Positions 16,043 to 25,219 of a stretch of 64,000 nucleotides of DNA are shown here, in pieces. The notes beneath the pieces are model-generated. The model did not search any database and had not been told where the DNA came from. It worked only from the letters and a program-made list of their open reading frames with translations. The stretch lies in assembly GCF_030676955.1 (NCBI RefSeq), contig NZ_JAUUUU010000006.1, positions 65,395-129,394 on the forward strand. Direction: 5' to 3'. The DNA is from Porticoccus litoralis (lineage in GTDB: Bacteria; Pseudomonadota; Gammaproteobacteria; Pseudomonadales; Porticoccaceae). The position numbers and the translations under genes were made by a program. Within the stretch, counting starts at the first letter, position 1, and every line of letters starts with the position of its first letter.

Positions 16043-16158
16043 GGTCCCACCCAACTAGACTGCAATGGTCTAAAAATATAAGAAACTATTCCTTTGAAGA
16101 ATAGATTTAAATTGCTAGAGTTGCCAGCCAAATTTGGGGTACACGGAACCATTGGATT

Positions 16159-16947
16159 TTGCTGGATTTTTTTCTATATATCCTGTCGGGGGCATTTGTC
16201 GGACTGATCGTGGGACTGACGGGCGTGGGCGGCGGTTCGCTCATGACGCCACTTCTGATATTGCTCGGTATTCCCTACAACATTGCCATCGGAACAGATC
16301 TACTCTATGCCGCAGTGACGAAAGCTGGAGGGGTTGTCGCCCACGCCAAACAGAAGAGTGTGCAATGGCGGCTGGTTGGGTTCCTCGCAGCAGGCAGCAT
16401 CCCAGCTTCGCTGATCACAGCGCAACTACTGAGCTCAGTGTTCACCGATGCTGACGAGTACAAGGAAATTCTCACCACCAGCCTCGGTGTGATGTTGATC
16501 ATCACTGCTGCGGTTATTCTGTGCAAACGGATGTTGCGTGACACCTCCGATCGGCCACATGGCGCCGTCGGTACTTTCTTTCAGGTACATGCAACCAAAG
16601 TCACTTTTGTCGCCGGAATATTCCTCGGTGTGTTTGTGACCCTGTCATCCGTGGGTGCCGGTGCATTCTGTGCTGCCCTGTTAATGATCCTGTTCCCGCG
16701 CCTTCCTGCCCTTCATATTGTAGGGACCGATATTGCTCACGCGGTTCCTCTGACCCTCATCGCCGGGTTAAGCCACCTCATCATCCTTGGGAACGTGGAC
16801 TTGGTGCTGCTCGGCTCACTGCTCATTGGTTCTCTGCCCGCCATTCACGTCGGTACAAAACTCGCCGCTAGGCTGCCAAGTGGTGTCCTGCAGTCCATTC
16901 TCGCCTTTCTGTTATTCGGGCTTGGAATCAAGTTCAGTCTATTTTAG
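16159..16947 (+). CDS. TSUP (TauE/SafE) family membrane transporter
   Basis: A 262-aa protein with about seven or eight hydrophobic segments in two related halves, each starting with a TSUP loop: GLTGVGGGSLMTPLLILLG and LSSVGAGAFCAALLMILF. TSUP members move sulfite, sulfonates or other organic anions. Divergence from cysB suggests a sulfur substrate such as sulfate or sulfite, by inference. The best start is TTG at 16159, since no in-frame ATG or GTG lies before the first helix. Its end overlaps the convergent nucleotidase gene by 4 bp. Confidence 0.88.
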   Translation: MLDFFLYILSGAFVGLIVGLTGVGGGSLMTPLLILLGIPYNIAIGTDLLYAAVTKAGGVVAHAKQKSVQWRLVGFLAAGSIPASLITAQLLSSVFTDADEYKEILTTSLGVMLIITAAVILCKRMLRDTSDRPHGAVGTFFQVHATKVTFVAGIFLGVFVTLSSVGAGAFCAALLMILFPRLPALHIVGTDIAHAVPLTLIAGLSHLIILGNVDLVLLGSLLIGSLPAIHVGTKLAARLPSGVLQSILAFLLFGLGIKFSLF

Positions 16948-17885
16948 GACGACGATTCACCGTCCGGGTTGGAATGAGGGTTGGCACGAGGATTGGCAAT
17001 GCCATGGGGAACATGGCCAGTTGCCACATGACTTTTAGCCGATTCGCAGTGGGCCTGTTGGTCGTCGAAAAACACATCGGCGCCGTAGGACTTAAGAAAA
17101 GAACCCTTATCCAACCCCCCGAGAAACAGGGATTCATCGATACGAATATCCCAGGCTCGCAGGGTTCTGACGACGCGCTCGTGGGCAGGCGCAGAGCGGG
17201 CTGTTACCAATGCCGTGCGTATGGGGCAGGTTCGAGGTGGAAACTCTGCCTGTAGGGCATGCAGCGCTTGCAAAAAGTTTTTAAACGGGCCTCCGCTCAT
17301 GGGCTGCTTGGCCGATGCCTTCTCGCTCTGAGTAAAGGCCGCCAGCCCTCCCTCCTTGAACACCCGTTCGGATTCGTCAGAAAACAGAACCGCATCGCCG
17401 TCAAAAGCAAAGCGCAACTCATCATCCTTGCGATCCCTTGAGCCTGAAGAAATCAGAGTTGCTGCCGCCACGCCATTGTCCAGTGCGTTACAGACATCCT
17501 CGGCATTGGTGGACAGAAACAGGTGGCAACCAAAAGCGGACACATAGCGGTATGGACTTTCACCACCACAGAAAGCGGCGCGGGTAATATTGAGTCCGTG
17601 ATGCTCGATGGAATTAAATACCCTTAACCCAGTATCCGCAGAATTGCGTGACAACAGGATCACTTCCACACGGGGCTCACCCTCGAGCTTTTCGTTAATG
17701 CGCAACAGTTTTTTTACCAGAGGAAAAGCTTCACCCGGTTCCAGCAGTTCATCTTCATGTTCCACCTGGTAGCGGGAATAGGCTTCCAGCCCTTCTTGCT
17801 CGTATACCTGGTGACTTTCATCCAGGTTAAACAGTGCCCGCGATGAAATCGCGATCACCAGTTTGTCACCAAAGTTTTTTGACAC
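16944..17885 (-). CDS. 5'-nucleotidase (NT5C1-like, PF06189 type)
   Basis: At 313 aa it resembles bacterial homologues of cytosolic 5'-nucleotidase I, which dephosphorylate nucleoside monophosphates. Typical segments are VIAISSRALFNLDESHQVYEQEGLEAY near the N-terminus, VEVILLSRNSADTGLRVFNSIEHHGL, FDGDAVLFSDESERVFKEGGL and FLGGLDKGSFLKSYGADVFFDDQ. The DGD and DES pairs supply Mg2+-binding acids of a HAD-like core. The start is GTG, with GAGG 8 nt upstream. It diverges from the fructosamine kinase-like gene. Confidence 0.85.
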   Translation of the reverse strand: MSKNFGDKLVIAISSRALFNLDESHQVYEQEGLEAYSRYQVEHEDELLEPGEAFPLVKKLLRINEKLEGEPRVEVILLSRNSADTGLRVFNSIEHHGLNITRAAFCGGESPYRYVSAFGCHLFLSTNAEDVCNALDNGVAAATLISSGSRDRKDDELRFAFDGDAVLFSDESERVFKEGGLAAFTQSEKASAKQPMSGGPFKNFLQALHALQAEFPPRTCPIRTALVTARSAPAHERVVRTLRAWDIRIDESLFLGGLDKGSFLKSYGADVFFDDQQAHCESAKSHVATGHVPHGIANPRANPHSNPDGESSS

Positions 17886-17940
17886 TACTCTGACCTCAAC
17901 ACGGCGGCGGAATACGGCATCTCTTTACCTGGTTAATTTA

Positions 17941-18795
17941 ATGGCAATACCTGCAAAGCTCAAACAGCAAATGGAGTCCCAGTTAAATGCAACCATTAAG
18001 CGGGCAAGCCCGGTTTCCGGTGGTGATATTGCCACAACCTTCACAATAAGAACCGATGCAGGCCAAAGCTATTTCCTCAAGTTTGGGGAAAACCTTCCCC
18101 CTGATATGTTCAACGCTGAAGCAACGGGGCTGAGGAGAATTGCGACAGCAGCCTGTATTAGAACACCAACTATCATTGCGGAGACCGACAATTACCTGAT
18201 ACTGGAACTGATCACGGAAGCGAAACCAACAGATCACTACTGGATAAACTTCGGCCACCAACTGGCGCAATTACATACCCATACATCCGAATACTTTGGC
18301 TTTGTGCAAAATAACTACTGCGGAGCAACACCGCAGCCTAACCCAAGGGATAAAAATGGCTATCACTTTTTCGCCACTCAGCGCCTCAACTACCAGGCTG
18401 AACTGGCCTTAGAGAGGGGGCTGCTGAATATTGGGGATGTAGACCTGATCGAACGAATCAGCAGCCGACTGCCCGAGCTGGTCCCGCTTCAACCACCTTC
18501 CCTGCTCCACGGCGATCTCTGGTCTGGCAACCAGCTATGCGATGAGTTCCAGCAACCCGTGCTCCTTGATCCGGCCTGTTACTACGGCTGGGCTGAAGCG
18601 GAAATCGCCATGACACTGCTGTTTGGAGGGTTTGATAAGCGTTTTTACCAAGCCTACCTGGAAATCAACCCACTTGAGCCGGGTTGGCAAGAGCGCTCCG
18701 GTATCTACAACCTCTATCACCTGCTCAACCACCTCAACCTGTTTGGCCGTGGCTATTATTCCCGGGTGAATAACATCATCAACCGATATCGCTAG
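17941..18795 (+). CDS. Fructosamine/ketosamine-3-kinase family protein
   Basis: An aminoglycoside phosphotransferase-fold kinase of 284 aa. The catalytic loop is LLHGDLWSGN, followed by the metal-binding LDPACYYGWAEAEIAM. The N-lobe carries GGDIATTFTI and the ATP Lys in YFLKFG. Relatives phosphorylate ketoamines, deglycating proteins or small amines, or ribulosamines. The substrate here is unproven. I use ATG 17941, because translation from 17863 would add 26 atypical residues overlapping the divergent nucleotidase start. It overlaps the convergent symporter gene by 4 bp. Confidence 0.9.
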   Translation: MAIPAKLKQQMESQLNATIKRASPVSGGDIATTFTIRTDAGQSYFLKFGENLPPDMFNAEATGLRRIATAACIRTPTIIAETDNYLILELITEAKPTDHYWINFGHQLAQLHTHTSEYFGFVQNNYCGATPQPNPRDKNGYHFFATQRLNYQAELALERGLLNIGDVDLIERISSRLPELVPLQPPSLLHGDLWSGNQLCDEFQQPVLLDPACYYGWAEAEIAMTLLFGGFDKRFYQAYLEINPLEPGWQERSGIYNLYHLLNHLNLFGRGYYSRVNNIINRYR

Positions 18796-20126
18796 CGCCT
18801 TTCGGAAAAATACTCGCGGGTTAAAGAAAAGATGACTGGGCTGAGCAGCAACAACCCGACCAAGTTCGGTATCGCCATCATGCCATTGAGGGTATCAGCA
18901 ATACTCCACACCAGGCCCAGCTTGAGCGTGGCGCCTACATAGACCGCAATTACCCACAACACCCGGAATGGCACTATCACTTTGACCCCGAACAGGTATT
19001 CAGCGCAGCGTTCCCCGTAGTAGCTCCAGCCAAGAATTGTGGTAAAAGCAAACAGGGCCAGGCACAGCGATACCACGTGATCGCCAAATGGCAGTACCGA
19101 ATTGAATGCCAGATTGGTCAGTGCTGCACCCTGCTCACCACTATTCCAGGCCCCCGTGGTTATGAGCACCAGTCCTGTCAGCGTACAAATCACCAGGGTA
19201 TCGATGAACGTGCCGAGCATGGCGATAGTGCCCTGTCTCACCGGGTTGTCAATTTCCGCCGCCGCATGGGCGATGGGGGCGCTGCCGAGCCCGGCCTCAT
19301 TGGAAAAAATGCCTCTCGCCACACCCATACGCAGCGCCAGCATGATAGTGGCGCCGGCAAAGCCACCGCCCGCTGCCACCGGGGAAAACGCGCTCTTAAC
19401 AACAAGCAATAACGCCTCAGGAATAGCACCGATATTTATTGCCAGAATACTCAGGGTGACAACCAGATACAGCAACGCCATAAATGGCACCAGCTTACCC
19501 GCCACACTGGCAATGCGGCGGATGCCGCCAAGCAGCACCAATCCCACCAACACCGCCATCAATATCCCGGATAGCCATTCCGGCACATTAAAGCTGGTGC
19601 GCAGTGCATCCGCCACGGAATTGGCCTGGACAGTATTGCCGATGCCGAACCCAGCCAGGGTGCCGAACAGGGCGAAACACAAGGCAAGCCAGGCCCACCG
19701 CGGGCCCAGGCCATTGCGGATGTAATACATAGGGCCACCCACTTTCCGGCCACGCTCATCGGTTTCACGGTAGTGAACTGCCAGCACTGCCTCACTGTAT
19801 TTCGTGGCCATACCCACCAACGCCGTACACCACATCCAGAACAGCGCACCGGGGCCGCCAATACCCACTGCCGTCGCGACACCCACAATATTACCGGTGC
19901 CCACCGTCGCGGATAGTGACGTCATCAAGGCGTTAAAGGGACTGATATCGCCCTCACCACTACCCCGTCGCCCAATGAAAAGCTGTCGAAAACCGTAACC
20001 GATTTTACGGATACTCAAGCCACGTAGGCCGATGGTCAGATAGAGGCCGGTGCCAAGAATCAGAACCAGCATGACCGGCCCCCATACAAATCCGTTAATC
20101 GTATTGACGATGTTCTGTAGCATCAT
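18792..20126 (-). CDS. Sodium:alanine/glycine symporter (AgcS family)
   Basis: A polytopic inner-membrane protein of 444 aa with about 10-11 hydrophobic helices. Family segments are visible: SLSATVGTGNIVGVATAVGIGGPGALFWMW (Na+/substrate region), GGPMYYIRNGLG, and GVARGIFSNEAGLGSAPIAHAAA. It imports small neutral amino acids with Na+. It lies 33 bp downstream of the D-cysteine desulfhydrase-like gene on the same strand, suggesting joint uptake and breakdown of an amino acid, possibly a D-amino acid. Confidence 0.95.
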   Translation of the reverse strand: MMLQNIVNTINGFVWGPVMLVLILGTGLYLTIGLRGLSIRKIGYGFRQLFIGRRGSGEGDISPFNALMTSLSATVGTGNIVGVATAVGIGGPGALFWMWCTALVGMATKYSEAVLAVHYRETDERGRKVGGPMYYIRNGLGPRWAWLALCFALFGTLAGFGIGNTVQANSVADALRTSFNVPEWLSGILMAVLVGLVLLGGIRRIASVAGKLVPFMALLYLVVTLSILAINIGAIPEALLLVVKSAFSPVAAGGGFAGATIMLALRMGVARGIFSNEAGLGSAPIAHAAAEIDNPVRQGTIAMLGTFIDTLVICTLTGLVLITTGAWNSGEQGAALTNLAFNSVLPFGDHVVSLCLALFAFTTILGWSYYGERCAEYLFGVKVIVPFRVLWVIAVYVGATLKLGLVWSIADTLNGMMAIPNLVGLLLLSPVIFSLTREYFSERR

Positions 20127-20159
20127 GGCATTAACTCGGCTCTGCTCTCAGTTATCTTA

Positions 20160-21164
20160 TTATTGATCCCGCACGGGCAGGGACAAACCCAGCTGCTGCC
20201 GTTGCGGAAACAACCCAAACAGCCCGCCGGTATGGATAAACACCAGATCACTGTCGGAAGGGAAACTACCCCTCTCAAGTTCCTTTAACATCCCGTAAAA
20301 GGCCTTGCCGCTGTATACCGGGTCGAGAATAATGCCCTCTAGAGCAGCTACACGGCGAATGGTAGCAAACACTTCTTCTGTTGCCCGACCGTAACCTGGA
20401 CCAATATATTGATCATTCACATGCACAGACAGTGCATCCACGTTCAATGTCTGCCGATAACGCAGCGTCCAGTCTGTTATATCTTCACGAATTTTTTGCT
20501 GAAAATAGGCTTCATCATCACAGACGGCAAAACCCACTACCGGCACATCGAGGTTGTGCAGTGAACAGCCCAGGGTCAAACCGGCTTGGGTACCGCCGGA
20601 ACCAGAGGCGCAGACGATGGCCTCCGGTGTTATCCCCCGCGCTTTGAACTGTGCTGACATTTCCTCAACACAGTGGATATATCCCCACGCACCAATGCCG
20701 TCACTGGCTCCTGTGGGTATGGCAAAGGCCTGGCGTCCCTCTCGACGATAGTGCTCCACCCAGTGGTCAAACAGCGTTGACAGCTGTTGATATTCGGAAA
20801 GTGGGTAGACAGTAATCTGCGCACCCGCCAGGCTGTCCAGCAGCAGGTTGCCGTCTAACTCCTCCGGTGTCTCACCACGGAGAATCAGATGGACTTTAAG
20901 CCCAAGCTGGGCACCCAGAATTGCCGTAGCACGACAATGATTGGACTGTAATCCACCACAGGTAATGATGGTATCGGCACCCTCTGAAAGGGCCTGTGCC
21001 AGGGTGAATTCCAGTTTTCGAACCTTGTTGCCACTGATGGCACAGCCCGTCATATCATCCCGCTTGATCCAAATGCGGGTACCAACTTCTGCAGACAGTC
21101 GGGATAGTAGCTGCAATGGCGTTGGTGTCTGAGCGAGTTCCAGCCTTTGGGGATAGGAAATCAT
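20160..21164 (-). CDS. D-cysteine desulfhydrase / ACC deaminase-like PLP enzyme
   Basis: A fold-type II PLP enzyme. Lys47 in SGNKVRKLEF is the predicted Schiff-base lysine. CGGLQSNHCRATA and SGSGGTQAGLTLG bind substrate and phosphate. The family includes D-cysteine desulfhydrase (releasing H2S, pyruvate and ammonia), ACC deaminase and L-cysteate lyase, and the precise substrate cannot be settled by eye. Length is 334 aa from ATG 21164; a TTG two codons upstream is less likely. It precedes the AgcS symporter in a probable operon. Confidence 0.88.
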   Translation of the reverse strand: MISYPQRLELAQTPTPLQLLSRLSAEVGTRIWIKRDDMTGCAISGNKVRKLEFTLAQALSEGADTIITCGGLQSNHCRATAILGAQLGLKVHLILRGETPEELDGNLLLDSLAGAQITVYPLSEYQQLSTLFDHWVEHYRREGRQAFAIPTGASDGIGAWGYIHCVEEMSAQFKARGITPEAIVCASGSGGTQAGLTLGCSLHNLDVPVVGFAVCDDEAYFQQKIREDITDWTLRYRQTLNVDALSVHVNDQYIGPGYGRATEEVFATIRRVAALEGIILDPVYSGKAFYGMLKELERGSFPSDSDLVFIHTGGLFGLFPQRQQLGLSLPVRDQ

Positions 21165-21175
21165 AGGCAAAAGAA

Positions 21176-21193
21176 AGGCCGCATCAGCGGCCT
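21176..21193 (-). terminator. Probable intrinsic terminator after yajC
   Basis: Perfect 7-bp stem AGGCCGC / GCGGCCT with loop ATCA. On the minus strand it is followed by TTCTTTTG, an imperfect T tract. It lies just before the desulfhydrase start, so readthrough is likely. Confidence 0.6.
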
Positions 21194-21200
21194 ATTCTCA

Positions 21201-21533
21201 TCAGATCTCTTTGATCGTGCCTTTGGGCAATACAGCGTGAACTGCAGCCCGCTGGAATTTCAGTTCAACGTTATTCCCGGCAACCAACACCAGGTAATCG
21301 TCGTCGAGCTTACTGATTTTCCCTAGCATGCCGCTGTTCATCACGACCTCATCACCCTTGCTCAGTGATTTGGTCAGTTCTTGATGTTCCTTCTGGCGTT
21401 TGCGCTGGGGACGGATAATCAGGAAATACATAAAGATAAACAACCCGCCGAACATCAGCAGCGTCACAATGGGGTTGGGTTCGCCGGCTGGCGCTGGTGC
21501 GGCCATAATGACCTGGGACAAATCAAGAGACAT
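21201..21533 (-). CDS. yajC: YajC, Sec translocase accessory subunit
   Basis: A 110-aa protein with one N-terminal membrane helix (PIVTLLMFGGLFIFMYFLIIRPQRKRQKEH, about residues 21-50). A small cytosolic domain follows (GDEVVMNSGMLGKISKLDDDYLVL). YajC associates with SecDF-YidC at the translocon. Normally it sits between tgt and secD. Here it is between bcp and a desulfhydrase gene with neither neighbour, which is unusual. Sequence and length are otherwise typical. Confidence 0.94.
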   Translation of the reverse strand: MSLDLSQVIMAAPAPAGEPNPIVTLLMFGGLFIFMYFLIIRPQRKRQKEHQELTKSLSKGDEVVMNSGMLGKISKLDDDYLVLVAGNNVELKFQRAAVHAVLPKGTIKEI

Positions 21534-21598
21534 TCAATTACCTCAATTTTGTGTGTTATTCAGGAAAGGGGCGACTTTAGCGCGATCACCGCGGTTAC

Positions 21599-22072
21599 TC
21601 AAACCAGATTTTCTTTAATCCAGCCAATGACGTCGTCATGATGGGTTTTCGTCTTCACTTTATCCATCACCAGCGCGATTTTGCCCTTTTTATCAATCAC
21701 AAAGGTGGTGCGTAATACTCCCATGAACTCGCGGCCCATAAATTTTTTCAGCCCCCAACAGCCATAGGCTTCGGTGATGGCATGATCTTCATCAGAGAGA
21801 AGATCAAAATTAAGATCCTGCTTATCTTCAAAGCGAGCCAGCCGCGGAAAAGGATCAGGGCTCACACCGAGAACAACCGTATCCAGATCAGCGAATGCTT
21901 TTTTAGAATCCCTGATACCGCACGCCTGAACGGTGCAACCGGGCGTCATCGCCTTGGGGTAAAAGTACAGCACCACGTTTTTACCTTTGAAATCACTCAA
22001 CTTGATAGTTTCACCACGCTGGTTTTGCAAGCTGAACTTAGGTGCGGCTTTGCCCACTTCCGGAAATGCCAT
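21599..22072 (-). CDS. bcp: Thioredoxin-dependent peroxiredoxin (BCP/PrxQ)
   Basis: Reduces peroxides using a Cys thiol. The peroxidatic Cys46 and resolving Cys51 appear in TPGCTVQACGIRD, the five-residue spacing of PrxQ/BCP enzymes. YFYPKAMTPGC and VLRTTFVIDKKGKI match the thioredoxin-like core. Length (157 aa) is typical. No signal peptide is present, so it is cytosolic. It lies upstream of yajC on the same strand. Confidence 0.95.
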   Translation of the reverse strand: MAFPEVGKAAPKFSLQNQRGETIKLSDFKGKNVVLYFYPKAMTPGCTVQACGIRDSKKAFADLDTVVLGVSPDPFPRLARFEDKQDLNFDLLSDEDHAITEAYGCWGLKKFMGREFMGVLRTTFVIDKKGKIALVMDKVKTKTHHDDVIGWIKENLV

Positions 22073-22123
22073 GGGGGTCTCCTTGTGATCAATGAATTAG
22101 CAGGGGTGAACTTTAGCAAAAAA

Positions 22124-22636
22124 TCAGAAGCTGGTGCGAAGATATGGGTCGTGACTAGAGACCTGCAGGTGCATCTTGTTTTTCAGCACTCCCGCCAAGC
22201 GAAAACGATCTGATCGACTGAGAAAGGAACCCAGGTGGTAGCAATGGCCCAGGGCCACCAGGTCAATGTCTGGCAGACTCATAGGGCGGGATGGGCGATC
22301 CACAAGAATACGGATGGACTGTTCCGGGAAATGAAGATATAGATCGGGGGTTTTTTTGCCCCTCTCCAGTTTCAAAACACCATTTTCCAGGGTCAGGACT
22401 TCCTGGCAATCCAGTTTACGCAGGGTCAGATGCATGGCGGCGGCCAGCGCAGCAATTTCCAGCCCGGCAAATGGCAACACCAGCCATGCACCCTTTAGGG
22501 CAAAAATTGCGGCCGTTACCAACAGGATTGAGGAAGCTCCGAGCAAAACCAAGAGATTACCGTTCCAGTCCATCGAACGGTTAGGCGTCAGCACCAATTG
22601 CAGGGCGTGGTTTGTCAGAGTATGTAGAGTAACCAT
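22124..22636 (-). CDS. DUF2244-like membrane protein
   Basis: 170 aa with two adjacent membrane helices (about residues 28-67; LVLLGASSILLVTAAIFALKGAW and LPFAGLEIAALAAAMHLTL) followed by a cytosolic beta-rich domain. NRSMDWNGNL and WLVLPFAGLEIAAL resemble DUF2244 proteins, often found near cytochrome oxidase genes, though not here. Function is unknown. It lies alone between bcp and the mdh terminator. Confidence 0.75.
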   Translation of the reverse strand: MVTLHTLTNHALQLVLTPNRSMDWNGNLLVLLGASSILLVTAAIFALKGAWLVLPFAGLEIAALAAAMHLTLRKLDCQEVLTLENGVLKLERGKKTPDLYLHFPEQSIRILVDRPSRPMSLPDIDLVALGHCYHLGSFLSRSDRFRLAGVLKNKMHLQVSSHDPYLRTSF

Positions 22637-22710
22637 GGCTTTACCTGTTTGCAGTTTAGACCATTTGATAACTCCGGAGCACTACCTAAATGATGTTGAT
22701 AAAAACAAAA

Positions 22711-22734
22711 AAGGCGCCCGATGGGCGCCTTTTT
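22711..22734 (-). terminator. Intrinsic terminator of mdh
   Basis: GGCGCCC (22713-22719) / GGGCGCC (22723-22729) with loop GAT. A-rich on the left and T-rich on the right give a U tract on both transcripts. It ends mdh 20 bp after its stop codon. Confidence 0.9.
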
Positions 22735-22753
22735 CTAACAGGAATAGAATCCC

Positions 22754-23734
22754 TTAGGGAAGCAGGTGGCTCACTGCATCGCGCTCTTCAGCCAGCTCTT
22801 GTTCAGTAGCGGCCATTCTGTCGCGAGAGAAGTCATTCACTTCAAGTCCTTGAACAATTTCCCAGTCGCCATTTTTGCAAACACAGGGATAGGAGTAGAT
22901 CAAGCCTTCAGCAATGCCGTAGCTGCCGTCGCTGTATACGCCCATGCTGACCCAATCGCCTTCGGCAGTACCGAGAGCCCAGCTGCGCATATGAGCAATA
23001 GCCGCATTGGCAGCAGAAGCCGCAGAGGAAGCACCGCGAGCTTTAATGATAGCCGCGCCACGTTGTTGTACTTCGGGGATATAGGTGCCTTCGTACCAAG
23101 CCTGATCAACCATATCGATAGCGGTTTTGCCATTGACCGTAGCGTGGTGCAGATCGGGGTACTGGGTTGAGGAGTGGTTACCCCAAATGGTCATTTTCTT
23201 GACATCATTGATGGTAGTACCAGTCTTCTGAGCCAGTTGAGTCATGGCACGATTGTGGTCCAGACGGGTCATGGCAGTGAACTGACGGGGGTTGATGTTC
23301 GGCGCATTACGCTGAGCAATCAGGGCATTGGTGTTGGCAGGGTTACCGACCACCAATACTTTAATGTCTGGGGAAGCGTTATCGTTAATTGCCTTACCCT
23401 GAACGGAGAAGATCGCGGCGTTGGCTTCCAGCAGATCTTTACGCTCCATGCCGGGACCACGTGGACGTGCACCTACCAGCAGTGCGTAATCGGCATCTTT
23501 GAACGCCACATTGGGATCATCCGTTTGAACAATGCCCGCCAGCAGTGGGAATGCACAATCATCCAGTTCCATTGCCACACCTTCCAGTGCACCAAGAGCA
23601 GGAGTGATTTCCAGCAATTGCAGGATAACCGGCTGATCTTCGCCGAGCATTTGACCAGCGGCAATGCGGAACAACAGGGAATAGCTGATTTGGCCAGCGG
23701 CGCCGGTAACGGCTACACGTACAGGTGCTTTCAC
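22754..23734 (-). CDS. mdh: Malate dehydrogenase (NAD)
   Basis: Interconverts malate and oxaloacetate in the TCA cycle. The Rossmann loop VAVTGAAGQISYSLLFRIA starts the protein. Catalytic MTRLDHNRA and IWGNHSSTQYPD (His proton acceptor) are visible. At 326 aa it belongs to the ~327-aa type rather than the 312-aa E. coli type. I choose GTG 23734, preceded by GGAG at 7 nt, giving VKAPVRVAV; a TTG six codons upstream overlaps that SD and is rejected. Other TCA genes lie 20 kb away. Confidence 0.96.
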   Translation of the reverse strand: MKAPVRVAVTGAAGQISYSLLFRIAAGQMLGEDQPVILQLLEITPALGALEGVAMELDDCAFPLLAGIVQTDDPNVAFKDADYALLVGARPRGPGMERKDLLEANAAIFSVQGKAINDNASPDIKVLVVGNPANTNALIAQRNAPNINPRQFTAMTRLDHNRAMTQLAQKTGTTINDVKKMTIWGNHSSTQYPDLHHATVNGKTAIDMVDQAWYEGTYIPEVQQRGAAIIKARGASSAASAANAAIAHMRSWALGTAEGDWVSMGVYSDGSYGIAEGLIYSYPCVCKNGDWEIVQGLEVNDFSRDRMAATEQELAEERDAVSHLLP

Positions 23735-23775
23735 GATAGGTCTCCAAGACAAGTTGTTAACTAGATGGGTCGGCC

Positions 23776-23803
23776 ATTATAAGGAAAAGCTAGAAAATTT
23801 CAC
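23776..23803 (-). promoter_or_regulatory. Probable sigma-70 promoter of mdh
   Basis: On the minus strand, -35 GTGAAA (23803-23798) and a perfect -10 TATAAT (23781-23776) are separated by 16 bp. They lie about 42 bp upstream of the mdh GTG. Confidence 0.6.
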
Positions 23804-23848
23804 TCGCTGAATCAGATTGTGGGCATCCGGCTGGTGAATACCAACTGG

Positions 23849-24280
23849 TTACACCTGGTCGTCTGGTGAATAAAGCGCCAGACCGGCATTCTGGACGATC
23901 TGGTTGACCGGCACAGAGACGTATTCGTACTGGTAGTAATCAGTGGTCAAAAGCTCTCCATCCCAGGCAACCAGGTCCAGATCGATAGTCCGAGGACCTG
24001 ACTTAATTGCCCCCCTCACCCGCCCCAGACGGTCTTCAACCGACTTCAGGTAACAATTAAATGACTCCCGGTCCATTGCCGTTTCCACTAGGTAGGCCGT
24101 ATTGAGAAAATCAGGCTGGTACTGGAAGCCTACCGGCGCAGTTTCAATGACATCTGCACTTGCCAGAAGCCGGGTTTCCTCTGCCAGAATTTCACGGGCC
24201 TGACGTAGGTGTTCATGTGGATCAATATTCGACCCCCCTGAAATGATGGCCTGGTGCAGAGACTCTAAAGCTTCTGTCAC
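23849..24280 (-). CDS. folK: HPPK, 6-hydroxymethyl-dihydropterin pyrophosphokinase
   Basis: Transfers pyrophosphate from ATP to 6-hydroxymethyl-7,8-dihydropterin in folate synthesis. The HPPK signature appears as SGPRTIDLDLVAWDGE, holding the Mg2+-binding DLD. SGGSNIDPHEHL is the N-terminal family motif. At 143 aa it is slightly short for the family. The GTG start overlaps the folM stop as GTGA, a translational coupling that supports pterin roles for both. It is convergent with nothing and lies ahead of the mdh promoter. Confidence 0.92.
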   Translation of the reverse strand: MTEALESLHQAIISGGSNIDPHEHLRQAREILAEETRLLASADVIETAPVGFQYQPDFLNTAYLVETAMDRESFNCYLKSVEDRLGRVRGAIKSGPRTIDLDLVAWDGELLTTDYYQYEYVSVPVNQIVQNAGLALYSPDDQV

Positions 24281-25047
24281 GACCCACTCCCCGGTACGTA
24301 GTCTTCTGCATTGAGTCCACGCTGGTTAATGCTTTCTCCTCCATCGACGTAAAGTACCTGGCCGGTGACAAACTCGTTTTGCAGGAGGTAATTCATGGCG
24401 GCTACCAGCTCTGACACATGACCCTGGCGACCCGCAGGAATCCCCTGGACACGCCAGGCAATGTAATCTTCCGTGCGATTGCTTCCCGGTAGAACAACCC
24501 CCGGGGCAATGCCATTCACACGAATATTAGGGGCAAACTCCGCCGCTGACAGTGTCGTTAACTCCGCTAGGGCTTTTTTCGAGAGCAGATAAGCTGCGTA
24601 ATTGTTCTGTTGAAAGGCAATCTTATTATCAATGATATTGATTATGGCCCCTCGCTGAACCACTGAGGCAAAACGACCAGACAACAAAAACGGGGCGAAA
24701 AAGTTGACCTCGAACTGCTGTTTCAACAGTGCAGGCGTGGTCTCGGCTATCTTGGCTGCTGTATATGCTGAGGCGCAGTTAATTAAGAGCTGAAGTGCCG
24801 GAAAACGCTCCACCACCTCGTCAACAAGAGTATTTACCCCTTCACCGGCCAGGTCGCATTGAAATCCCTGACAGTGCACACCAAGGGCGGTTATCTCGTC
24901 AATGGCCGCCTCAGCCTCGGACTTTGAGTGGTGGTAATGCAAGGCGATATCAAAGCCCTGCATAGCCAGAGCTCGGGCAAAGGCCAGCCCAAGCCTTGTG
25001 GCGGCGCCAGTGACCAAGGCTGCCGGTCTCAGATCAATCTCTGTCAT
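24277..25047 (-). CDS. folM: Short-chain dehydrogenase, FolM-type pteridine reductase
   Basis: A 256-aa SDR with TGAATRLGLAFARAL for NADP(H) binding (residues 13-28) and the catalytic YAAYLLSKKAL (Tyr-x3-x-Lys region). The Arg in TGAATRLG and the NGIAPGVVLPGSN segment resemble pteridine reductase/FolM, which reduces dihydromonapterin or dihydrofolate. The 4-bp overlap with folK strongly supports a pterin substrate. Specificity among SDRs is otherwise hard to read from sequence. Confidence 0.85.
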   Translation of the reverse strand: MTEIDLRPAALVTGAATRLGLAFARALAMQGFDIALHYHHSKSEAEAAIDEITALGVHCQGFQCDLAGEGVNTLVDEVVERFPALQLLINCASAYTAAKIAETTPALLKQQFEVNFFAPFLLSGRFASVVQRGAIINIIDNKIAFQQNNYAAYLLSKKALAELTTLSAAEFAPNIRVNGIAPGVVLPGSNRTEDYIAWRVQGIPAGRQGHVSELVAAMNYLLQNEFVTGQVLYVDGGESINQRGLNAEDYVPGSGS

Positions 25048-25219
25048 GTTGCGACTCCGATTTTGGGTGCCATCATTTCATTCTGAAACACCGGCTGCAA
25101 GCCAGGCATTGGAGCAAAATGTGTCATAGCGCAAAACATTTCAGTACTACCGAGGTCTAATAAAGGAGATTTTTGCTACACTGCGATTTCCATATGAGTG
25201 ACGAGAAGTTGTCCCCCTA

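Noticed and set aside
23735..23752. TTG at 23752 as the mdh start
   Set aside because: The SD for GTG 23734 lies inside this extension, and the family begins at the GTG.
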